A DNA stretch of 18,782 bases from positions 1-18,782 of the forward strand of contig JAXIUW010212508.1 of NCBI GenBank assembly GCA_035591015.1, read 5' to 3'. The stretch comes from Cephalothrix simula (Eukaryota; Nemertea; Palaeonemertea; Archinemertea; Cephalotrichidae). The notes under the pieces are model-generated. The model was given only the letters and a program-made list of their open reading frames with translations. It was not told the origin of the DNA and searched no databases. Below, one piece after another: positions 16,601 to 18,782 of this stretch (position 1 is the first letter of the stretch; every line of letters starts with the position of its first letter). The position numbers and the translations under genes are program-made.

Positions 16601-18483
16601 AAAATTTAAAGCCCCTGTTAGAATAAAAGGTATTATCATATTTAGGTCCAGCAAAAAAGATATAACTTTAAACCAAATTGTGCACCGAAGTTTTTCTTGT
16701 AAATTTTTCCGTGCCTTGGTAAATTTCTTCAATTTAGCCATTTGACTGTTCAACTTAACTATTTTTCTGTTTTCACTCAAAATCTTAGGCTGATGAACTT
16801 GAACTATTTTCGCAAACTTCAAATAAATGATTGAATTCGTTATTTGATTGTACATGCTAAATATTGCACTTGCAGCACTGAATATAAAGTTAAATCCTGT
16901 GTCCGTGTGTCCCAAAAAATAGGTAACTGACAATTTCATAGAACCTCCAAATCGAATAATTTGCATTGTTAACGTAATTATTCCAAAAATTATATTGAAA
17001 TATTTCCAAGCTCGAAAGGCAGTTTTCGTAACTTTTTTAACATTTTCGCATGATTGAATTTTTTCAACAGCACTAATTATACTCTCAGTTGATTCAAACC
17101 CACGAACTTTTTTAATAACAACTTTAGTAGCTTCCATCTCTGAAACTACTTTAATTGTTTTAGTTACTTCAGTCATGTCAGTAGTCATTTTAGAACAAAT
17201 ATTGTTTCCCAAAATATTGTTATCCAAAAATCAACTTACCATAAAACACGTCACTCACTCAAAATAATTTTTCAACATGATATGATATGGTCTAATAACT
17301 TGTTTTTTTGTTAAATTGTTGTAAGTTTAACATAAATAGTCTTTATGAAAAATATTTAAAAGCAAGAAATACATGTACGCTACCCTATTTTCTGAACATG
17401 TACCTGTATACATTGAATTAGAAAACATATATTGTATGTTCTTTTTAAATTTATTGCCATTTTAGAATACTTTAAAGATCTTTGTGTAGGACGTTTAAAA
17501 AATTATGGTTCATTAACGTTTGTAATTTCATATCCTGAGATTCTTTACCGCCTTAAATCTATCTCTTAAAACTTTGGTTCGAGAACATTTTCATTAAGTT
17601 TTTTTTCATTTTCTCCTAAAACAAGAAGTGTATCGTCAACGGTTATCAATCGTCTCTATTATAAGATTTACTAAATAAATCAGTAGTAATTGGCTCGTGT
17701 ATATTAGAGCATTCCAACCTGTGCGATCTGATCGATATCGATTACATGTCAGACTAAGGGTTGTAGGCGGGGTTAGGGACGAAATACGCAGTAGCCCAAG
17801 ATATTTGATTAATTTTTAGGATTGATGCAAGGCTATAAGTATTTTTACCTACCTTTGAAGGTTTTTCGATTCATAAGCAATCTCGTATAAAAAATTCGGG
17901 CCTTCTTCCCTCGTTTTTCTATTCGGGTGATCGAAACAACTTCTAGGTTTGGTAGCTTGCTTTTCTTACGGCATCATCGATCGATCGTGGATCAGATAAT
18001 GATGCGTGTCTAATAATTTCAATGTAAAAATCATGATTCATGATTTAAAAAAAATTTTTTTTTAGTGAAACCGAAACTGAAATCGACACGGCTGCAACTA
18101 TTACGTCCGAAACTGATGAGTACTCCGATACGCCTCGAACTACTGAAAGTTTAGGGCGAAGCATCGTAAAAAAGGCAAGAAAAGCTGAGGGTAAACCTCT
18201 GACCCCAAGAGGACAAATGGTCATGTCAAAAAGACAAGTAGAATCCGTCGAAGAACACATACAGAGAATGGCGAATAAAAATGAACCCCCAACGCGCGAT
18301 GTAATGAAGGCAACCGACCCTAGTAAACAATTAGAGGCTGCTGTTAATGTCTTAGTTCAGAGGGCGTTGACTAGGGATGCCGCTACATCGCCTCTTCAAA
18401 TGAAATCATTCAAGAAAAATCAAAATGCTTTAGCTAAACAGTGCGCTACTTTAAAGCAGAGACTGGGATCATTGCAACAACAG
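1589..18483 (+). CDS. CNTLN: Centlein-like centrosomal coiled-coil protein, exons 1-20, 3'-partial
   Basis: Join: 1589-1675, 1897-1985, 2337-2465, 3856-3940, 4497-4578, 5736-5839, 6338-6394, 7969-8176, 8554-8606, 8699-8782, 10021-10220, 10425-10575, 11163-11284, 12047-12169, 12252-12352, 12801-12886, 13517-13605, 14736-14822, 15600-15725, 18066-18483. All nineteen introns are GT-AG and every junction keeps the frame, giving 827 residues without a stop; the gene continues beyond the window. The start ATG has an in-frame TAG at 1568-1570. The product is almost entirely charged coiled coil, with basic clusters (residues 486-493, 658-667) and an acidic/Ser/Thr stretch (677-705). From memory of the family, the WSLWKRLQV block (36-44), VWNELAYY (507-514) and DDWAETESESE (679-689) match vertebrate centlein (about 1,400 residues), which links C-Nap1/CEP250 to CEP68 in centrosome cohesion and binds microtubules. 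The function is inferred from that resemblance. The closest alternative is another long centrosomal coiled-coil protein, which the non-coiled blocks make unlikely. Confidence 0.85.
1897..1985 (+). CDS. CNTLN: Centlein exon 2, residues 30-59
   Basis: Acceptor TTTAG|AGTGAC, donor GCTAG|GTAATT, ends in phase 2. Encodes the diagnostic non-coiled block with FVWSLWKRLQV followed by PDLTQAV and VVAR, the strongest evidence for centlein in the N-terminal third. Confidence 0.9.
1986..2336. other. Centlein intron 2
   Basis: A 351-bp intron. The only structure I see is one copy of the dispersed motif (GAACATTAGTATCCCCGG, 2209-2226) next to a G-rich run at about 2188-2196. Confidence 0.6.
2337..2465 (+). 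CDS. CNTLN: Centlein exon 3, residues 59-102
   Basis: Acceptor TTTTAG|GGAAAA, donor AACAG|GTAAAA, phase 2 in and out. Lys/Glu-rich helix (REKEKAEVKDKKVLQ) that begins the coiled coil. Confidence 0.9.
2672..3000. mobile_element. hAT-like MITE with 8-bp target duplication
   Basis: A 329-bp element in intron 3, flanked by perfect ATTCAAGA repeats (2664-2671 and 3001-3008). Terminal inverted repeats of about 45-50 bp: CGGGGGGGGATAA at the left against CCCGGGGGGTAAC at the right (read inward), ending in the shared core TGTGCCGCTG on both sides. No coding capacity. The 8-bp duplication points to the hAT superfamily as the mobilising source; the termini are not a textbook hAT CAGGG end. Confidence 0.75.
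3103..3300 (+). mobile_element. LINE 3'-end fragment, possible alternative terminal exon
   Basis: An open frame GEDGLTDSLRQLLFETGDRE continues to a TAG at 3191-3193. About 65 bp of 3' UTR follow, with the hairpin CTCC-TTTAT-GGAG and then an AATAAATAAATAAATAAA tail from 3271. A short C-terminal ORF, stop, hairpin and tetranucleotide tail are typical of a 5'-truncated non-LTR retrotransposon. The AG at 3101-3102 would join the fragment in frame to centlein exon 3 and the tail supplies AATAAA signals, so a truncated 132-residue isoform is possible. Confidence 0.45.
3856..3940 (+). CDS. CNTLN: Centlein exon 4, residues 102-130
   Basis: Acceptor CTTTTGTAG|AAAAG, donor CATCAG|GTAAAA, ends in phase 0. 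Encodes a basic/acidic coiled-coil segment ending EAKIKNLKHQ. Confidence 0.88.
4249..4348. repeat. Inverted repeat in intron 4
   Basis: CTGGCTTCTTTCG (4250-4262) is complementary, with one indel, to CGAAAGAAGCCCAG (4323-4336). Inside and beside it are three dispersed motif copies (GGACATTAACCC at 4219, CAATCATCCCAGG at 4285, CCCAGGGATGAATGTCC at 4332). The rest of the 556-bp intron shows nothing. Confidence 0.55.
4497..4578 (+). CDS. CNTLN: Centlein exon 5, residues 131-158
   Basis: Acceptor TTTTTTTAG|TTGGAT, donor AAATG|GTATGT, ends in phase 1. Segment LDIRDDKDREAEQLHKQ; the last base G joins AC of exon 6 to make Asp158. Confidence 0.88.
4902..5161 (-). repeat. tRNA-derived SINE
   Basis: The minus strand starts TCCGCCGGGATAGCTCAG and contains an A-box-like TAGCTCAGTTCAG (5152-5140), an anticodon-like CAT in ACTCATGAT, and a B-box GGTTCGAGCC (5102-5093) at tRNA-like spacing. 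The 3' half of the T-arm and acceptor stem do not pair, so this is not a functional tRNA. A unique body and an A/C-rich stretch (ACACACACATTACACAATC) follow; the 3' limit near 4902 is uncertain. Confidence 0.65.
5736..5839 (+). CDS. CNTLN: Centlein exon 6, residues 158-192
   Basis: Acceptor CTGTTTTCAG|ACCTC, donor ATCAAG|GTAAAT, ends in phase 0. Leucine-heptad helix (DLTNQLADLRKENGILR). Confidence 0.9.
5875..5938. repeat. Dispersed repeat, copy B (intron 6)
   Basis: Partner of 1312-1376: GATACAAAATATATTGGGGC, GGACTTTAAT and ACACCCATCCCTTT occur in the same order and orientation. Confidence 0.65.
6060..6150. repeat. Intron 6 fragment related to the intron 10 array
   Basis: Contains CGCGAAGTGCGTATCCGCGC, AGATCCGCTGGTCGC and GACCAAGG, words characteristic of the intron 10 array, in a different order. 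Confidence 0.5.
6338..6394 (+). CDS. CNTLN: Centlein exon 7, residues 193-211
   Basis: A 57-bp exon with acceptor TTCTTTCAG|AATTTT and donor GAGGAG|GTATGT, phase 0 on both sides, so skipping it would keep the frame. Encodes NFQSDLREINSRYEGAIEE. Confidence 0.88.
6401..6681. repeat. Long imperfect palindrome in intron 7
   Basis: About 120-bp arms around a loop near 6520-6555. The outer flanks (TTATTATACAGTTATTATAC on the left, GTATGATAACTGATTTATTA on the right) also pair, beyond the TA-flanked MITE core, so a single transcript of this intron would fold into a long hairpin. Confidence 0.7.
6425..6649. mobile_element. Tc1/mariner-like MITE
   Basis: A 225-bp element bounded by CTAAAGAGTGGAATA at the left and its complement TATTCCACTCTTTAG at the right, each flanked by TA (6423-6424, 6650-6651). 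Arms of about 90 bp match closely apart from a 12-bp insertion (ACATGTTGTATG) in the left arm. The TA duplication and lack of ORF fit a non-autonomous Tc1/mariner-type element. Confidence 0.75.
7330..7354. repeat. Perfect 10-bp stem hairpin in intron 7
   Basis: CATATTTCCA, loop TACTG, TGGAAATATG. Isolated; no partner motif seen nearby. Confidence 0.6.
7563..7765. repeat. Inverted-repeat element in intron 7
   Basis: Inner arms GTCCTACTTTAAT..CAAATTTGACGAAC (7598-7645) pair with GTTCGTCAAATTTG..AGTAGGAC (7682-7721). The outer part (GATGATTGTCC at 7575 against GGACAGTCATC at 7741) extends the arms. The termini contain the dispersed CAGGGATGANTGTCC-type motif, so this may be a full-length member of that family. 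Confidence 0.6.
7969..8176 (+). CDS. CNTLN: Centlein exon 8, residues 212-281
   Basis: Acceptor AATTTTTAG|CTCGAA, donor GAAAT|GTAAGT (consensus), ends in phase 1. The second-longest exon, a long continuous coiled coil with LWHSHKQCKEH near its middle. Confidence 0.9.
8177..8553. other. Centlein intron 8 with recurring TACGC words
   Basis: A 377-bp intron. Degenerate GTACGCT/TTACGCTT words recur (near 8225, 8252, 8260, 8338, 8353, 8385), giving a cryptically repetitive texture. No ORF. Confidence 0.45.
8554..8606 (+). CDS. CNTLN: Centlein exon 9, residues 281-298
   Basis: The shortest exon (53 bp). Acceptor TTGCATTTCAG|TATTG, donor CAGTCG|GTAGGA. The split codon T|TA is Leu281. Encodes a polar, less helical linker (KKQGESSNIELTSMQS). 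Confidence 0.83.
8699..8782 (+). CDS. CNTLN: Centlein exon 10, residues 299-326
   Basis: Acceptor TTTTTCAG|GCTTTT, donor AAGGAT|GTAAGT, phase 0 on both sides. It follows a 92-bp intron. Gln-rich coiled coil (IQLQQQIAQYKD). Confidence 0.9.
8800..9860. repeat. CpG-rich quasi-palindromic array filling intron 10
   Basis: About 1 kb built from permuted short words: GCGAAT occurs at least ten times and its complement ATTCGC at least six, mixed with ATCCGC, GAATCGCG, CTCTAATGTGCG and TTGACCAAGG/CCTTGGTCAA in both orientations. Self-complementary words such as ATTCGCGAAT-like cores dominate. Related text appears in intron 6 (AGATCCGCTGGTCGC at 6104 against AGATCCGCTAGTCGC at 9503). The several short ORFs across it follow from the composition and are not genes. 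Confidence 0.65.
10021..10220 (+). CDS. CNTLN: Centlein exon 11, residues 327-393
   Basis: Acceptor TTTCTCTAG|GAATTA, donor AAATAG|GTAATT, ends in phase 2. Coiled coil interrupted by a Pro-containing segment (TQITEPIREQDYKINSLQ). Confidence 0.9.
10425..10575 (+). CDS. CNTLN: Centlein exon 12, residues 393-443
   Basis: Acceptor TTTTTTTTCAAG|GTTGA, donor TTAAAG|GTAGGC, ends in phase 0. Contains a Ser/Pro/Lys-rich non-helical stretch (ISPVKSPKSDKKDDK) with two SP sites, a plausible proline-directed phosphorylation region, followed by coiled coil. Confidence 0.88.
10778..11080. repeat. Inverted-repeat element in intron 12
   Basis: AAATATCGAATATTTAGCAA and following TCTGTGA (10779-10805) pair with TCATAGATCGCTGAATATTG and following GATATTT (11052-11078) with few mismatches. 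About 300 bp, no ORF, no clear target duplication; a diverged MITE is likely. Confidence 0.55.
11163..11284 (+). CDS. CNTLN: Centlein exon 13, residues 444-484
   Basis: Acceptor TTTTTTGTAG|ACCAAA, donor AATGG|GTAAGA, ends in phase 2. Encodes ELEELHSAHEKRLDRLK and NYKLVKEQLK, a strongly amphipathic coiled coil. Confidence 0.9.
11712..11985. repeat. Inverted-repeat element in intron 13
   Basis: TCTAGAAAATTCATGA followed by GCGC (11763-11784) pairs with GCGCTTCATGACTTTTCTAG (11933-11952). Outer GGTTTCCG (11712) pairs with GAGAAACC (11978-11985). The flanking sequence is G/C-run rich (CCCCTGGCCCCTGG near 11656, GGGGCCCC near 11991). The remaining part of intron 13 shows nothing. Confidence 0.55.
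12047..12169 (+). CDS. CNTLN: Centlein exon 14, residues 484-525
   Basis: Acceptor TTTTTTTAG|GCCGAAG, donor GAAAA|GTTAGT (weaker, GTTAG), ends in phase 2. A Lys cluster (KKKKKLKR, 486-493) precedes the centlein-like block SVWNELAYYRAESQ. Confidence 0.88.
12252..12352 (+). CDS. CNTLN: Centlein exon 15, residues 525-559
   Basis: Acceptor GAATTCAG|GGTTAC, donor GATG|GTATGT, ends in phase 1. It follows an 82-bp intron. Segment VTLEETLDGM followed by AATIHELRMNLEEEKD, continuing the VWNELAYY block as in centlein. Confidence 0.88.
12353..12800. other. Centlein intron 15
   Basis: A 448-bp AT-rich intron. I see only a small hairpin (CATTTTA, AAATT, TAAAATG at 12619-12637) and no gene. Confidence 0.6.
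12801..12886 (+). CDS. CNTLN: Centlein exon 16, residues 559-587
   Basis: Acceptor TCAATTTCAG|AGGTAC, donor ACAAAA|GTAAGT, ends in phase 0. Coiled coil EVQFLKVQLERINQPREE. Confidence 0.9.
12887..13516. other. Centlein intron 16
   Basis: A 630-bp AT-rich intron with no ORF, repeat or motif that I can support. Confidence 0.6.
13517..13605 (+). CDS. CNTLN: Centlein exon 17, residues 588-617
   Basis: Acceptor TACTTTTTAG|CTGTTT, donor GAGAAA|GTAAGT, ends in phase 2. Encodes LFSAEERLQKLDSEYQMMVE. Confidence 0.9.
13639..14531. mobile_element. ~890-bp terminal-inverted-repeat element in intron 17
   Basis: Termini GTACATGGACAAGGTGGAGC (left) and GGACATGGACAAGTTCGAGC (right end read inward) form about 35-bp inverted repeats that continue into CCGCGATATCTCCG/GGCGATACCCCCG. 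Perfect CTTAGAA copies flank it (13632-13638, 14532-14538), a 7-bp putative target duplication. The left half has two tandem copies of a ~105-bp unit (TTTTGGCAAGAGCACA / TTTTGCCAAGAACACA ... GGGGATATCCCCGTGC) and the right half has inverted copies of the same GGGGATAT motif plus a direct repeat of GTGGCGCATGGGA. No transposase is visible; non-autonomous, superfamily unclear. Confidence 0.7.
14011..14128. repeat. Minisatellite of 15-bp CATCGGCACCTCCAG units
   Basis: About eight degenerate copies of CATCGGCACCTCCAG (variants CATCGGCACCTTCAA, CATCGGCACGATCAG and a 9-bp CATCGGCAC). An inverted copy (GGTGTCGATGGTGCCGATGC, near 14181-14200) follows, so the centre of the element can fold back. Confidence 0.75.
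14736..14822 (+). CDS. CNTLN: Centlein exon 18, residues 617-646
   Basis: Acceptor TTATTTCAAG|GTGTCT, donor TTCAAG|GTAAAA, phase 2 in and out. Encodes KCLQAELNGTKQELAEKR and a further helical stretch. Confidence 0.9.
15219..15444. repeat. Inverted-repeat element in intron 18
   Basis: AAATTGGATGAGGCACCG (left, 15222) pairs with CGGTGCCTCATCCAATTT (right, 15423-15440), and GAGATCTCCTAGAAGGGG (15268) pairs with CCCCTTCTAGGAGATCTC (15375). Arms about 70 bp, total about 225 bp, no ORF. The remaining 400 bp of intron 18 show nothing I can support. Confidence 0.7.
15600..15725 (+). CDS. CNTLN: Centlein exon 19, residues 646-688
   Basis: Acceptor CTTTTTGCAG|GTTGCA, donor GAAAG|GTAATC, phase 2 in and out. 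A basic cluster (HPRRKRKSKKRKV, 656-668), NLS-like or microtubule-binding in character, is followed by the acidic VEDDWAETESE. Its 3' edge lies 24 bp from the stop codon of the antisense nested gene. Confidence 0.9.
15748..15753 (-). terminator. Polyadenylation signal overlapping the nested gene stop
   Basis: The minus strand reads AAATAAAATTTG: the TAA stop (15751-15749) sits inside an AATAAA hexamer. Cleavage 10-30 nt further on would place the mRNA end at about 15718-15738, at or just inside the 3' edge of centlein exon 19. Confidence 0.55.
15749..17188 (-). CDS. Intronless nested gene: multi-pass membrane protein with 9-residue repeat tail
   Basis: A 479-residue ORF read antisense inside centlein intron 19. 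I use the first in-frame ATG (17188, A at -3); the frame extends 13 codons further upstream only to an in-frame TGA at 17231-17233, with a TTG but no ATG. Residues 1-60 are polar. Hydrophobic segments lie at about 64-80 (IIFGIITLTMQII), 99-114 (FNFIFSAASAIFSMY), 171-199 and 201-222, with a Lys-rich loop between the second and third, then a Cys cluster (FICCGKDC, 228-235). Residues about 284-473 are a degenerate tandem array of nine-residue units such as HSDPVLYER, HSHPSLYKG and HSDTALFKV. Lack of introns and the antisense position suggest a retrogene or lineage-specific orphan. I do not recognise the family; the helical membrane core loosely recalls PEX11 in layout only. Confidence 0.7.
   Translation of the reverse strand: MTTDMTEVTKTIKVVSEMEATKVVIKKVRGFESTESIISAVEKIQSCENVKKVTKTAFRAWKYFNIIFGIITLTMQIIRFGGSMKLSVTYFLGHTDTGFNFIFSAASAIFSMYNQITNSIIYLKFAKIVQVHQPKILSENRKIVKLNSQMAKLKKFTKARKNLQEKLRCTIWFKVISFLLDLNMIIPFILTGALNFYSYLMTLPHYLLIYPTQIIQFVFCMRFVFDKFICCGKDCQLKPPEIIEDINVKVNETKNKVRDIKDSLIEGDMNDTLVQLSIIKDSDKGNSNPAFEIFNQLFDTENLEEVKENHGLADKGHSNQAFEIEIITDGEKGNPGPALYKEHFDPLSFKGDSDTVFFIEYSNQALRKSHSDPVLYERHCDPSLYKGHSDTVLYKVHSYSEKALYNGHFNTVFDKEHSNQALRKSHSDPVLYERHSHPSLYKGHSDTALFKVHSDSDGHSNTVFVIGHSKPAFEVSELK
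15790..16340 (-). repeat. 27-bp coding repeats with a higher-order ~160-bp duplication
   Basis: Within the nested gene, 27-bp units encode HSDxxLYKx-type nonapeptides. A larger block is duplicated: 15796-15948 and 15949-16115 align over most of their length (for example CTGTATCAGAATG at 15847 and 16015, offset 168 bp), with a short indel. The last copies at both ends are more diverged, as expected for an array that grows by unequal exchange. Confidence 0.8.
17228..18065. other. Distal intron 19: likely upstream region of the nested gene
   Basis: No coding potential on either strand. Being upstream of the minus-strand nested gene, it is the natural place for that gene's promoter, but I cannot point to a core element. 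A minus-strand ATG at 17242-17240 sits directly on a perfect donor-like GTAAGT and otherwise reads ATG GTA AGT TGA. An ATCGATCGATCG tract lies near 17975-17990. Confidence 0.4.
18066..18483 (+). CDS. CNTLN: Centlein exon 20, residues 688-827 (last in window)
   Basis: Acceptor TTTTTTTTTAG|TGAAAC, donor CAACAG|GTTTGT, ends in phase 0. The longest exon: an acidic Ser/Thr stretch (SETETEIDTAATITSETDEY), a basic region with TPRG, then a coiled coil resuming near ALAKQCATLKQRLGSLQQQ. The open frame runs on to a stop near 18580, but the GTTTGT donor and the break in heptads favour splicing at 18483. Confidence 0.87.
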
Positions 18484-18643
18484 GTTTGTGACGTCATAAT
18501 ATTTATAATACAGTATGTATCCAAAAATGTATACCTTGGTTCGGAAACGTTCCGCCGACAATTAAGCGCTATATGTACTTAATCATGTGAATGAAGTTTT
18601 TTATACAATCAGTGAACAACGGACAGAAATATCCAATGGTTGT

Positions 18644-18726
18644 ATTCCATTCCCTCTCTCGGATAGATTCGAGTGAGCTTTCCTTCCTCCCGGAAATGGG
18701 GAAGGGAATGGAATGCTCACTCGTCT
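18644..18726. repeat. Interleaved inverted repeats in intron 20
   Basis: ATTCCATTCCC (18644-18654) against GGGAATGGAAT (18704-18714), and CGAGTGAGC (about 18670) against GCTCACTCG (about 18715). The second pair overlaps the first, so both cannot form the same simple hairpin. The remainder of 18484-18782 is intron. Confidence 0.55.
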
Positions 18727-18782
18727 TCTCCTAGACTGGAAATACATCCTAATTTCATCATATTAGTAATTTCTCAATCTGG

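Noticed and set aside
17189-17227. Extension of the nested gene to TTG at 17227
   Set aside because: A TTG start is improbable in a nuclear animal gene; the first ATG in frame is at 17188 and a TGA lies at 17231-17233.
17234-17242. Spliced 5' exon for the nested gene using ATG|GTAAGT on the minus strand
   Set aside because: The only acceptor-like AG I found nearby (after GTAGTTTCAG, in the ORF) would shift the frame and has a poor pyrimidine tract. Still possible with a distant acceptor.

Overview
The window looks like nuclear DNA of an invertebrate animal: AT-rich, with small exons (53 to 418 bp) separated by GT-AG introns of about 80 bp to 2.3 kb that are full of inverted-repeat (MITE-like) elements, a tRNA-derived SINE and a LINE end. 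I see no operons, ribosome binding sites or bacterial signals. The sequence alone does not fix the phylum.

Layout. (1) 610-757, minus strand: first coding exon of a divergent gene, running off the left edge; its short N-terminus carries two SUMOylation-type motifs. (2) 758-1588: shared upstream region with dispersed repeat copies. (3) 1589-18483, plus strand: twenty consecutive coding exons of one large coiled-coil gene, all joined in phase with no stop (2,481 nt, 827 residues so far), continuing past the right edge. Three blocks (WSLWKRLQV near the N-terminus, VWNELAYY in the middle, and the acidic/Ser stretch around DDWAETESESE) fit centlein (CNTLN), the centrosomal linker protein. (4) 15749-17188, minus strand, inside intron 19: an intronless ORF of 479 residues predicting a multi-pass membrane protein with a long C-terminal tail of degenerate 9-residue repeats (HSDPxLYKG-like). 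I do not recognise its family. Its stop codon and AATAAA signal overlap and lie about 25 bp from centlein exon 19.

The introns hold most of the unexplained structure: a hAT-like MITE with an 8-bp target duplication (2672-3000), a LINE 3' end that could act as an alternative terminal exon (3103-3300), a SINE (about 4902-5161), a Tc1/mariner-like TA-flanked MITE (6425-6649), further long inverted repeats in introns 4, 7, 12, 13 and 18, an approximately 890-bp terminal-inverted-repeat element with an internal minisatellite (13639-14531), a 1-kb CpG-rich quasi-palindromic array in intron 10, and a short motif close to CAGGGATGAATGTCC scattered through the upstream region and introns 2 to 7.

The divergent gene and centlein may share a bidirectional promoter. 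The nested gene probably has its own promoter in the distal part of intron 19 and would be transcribed antisense to centlein.
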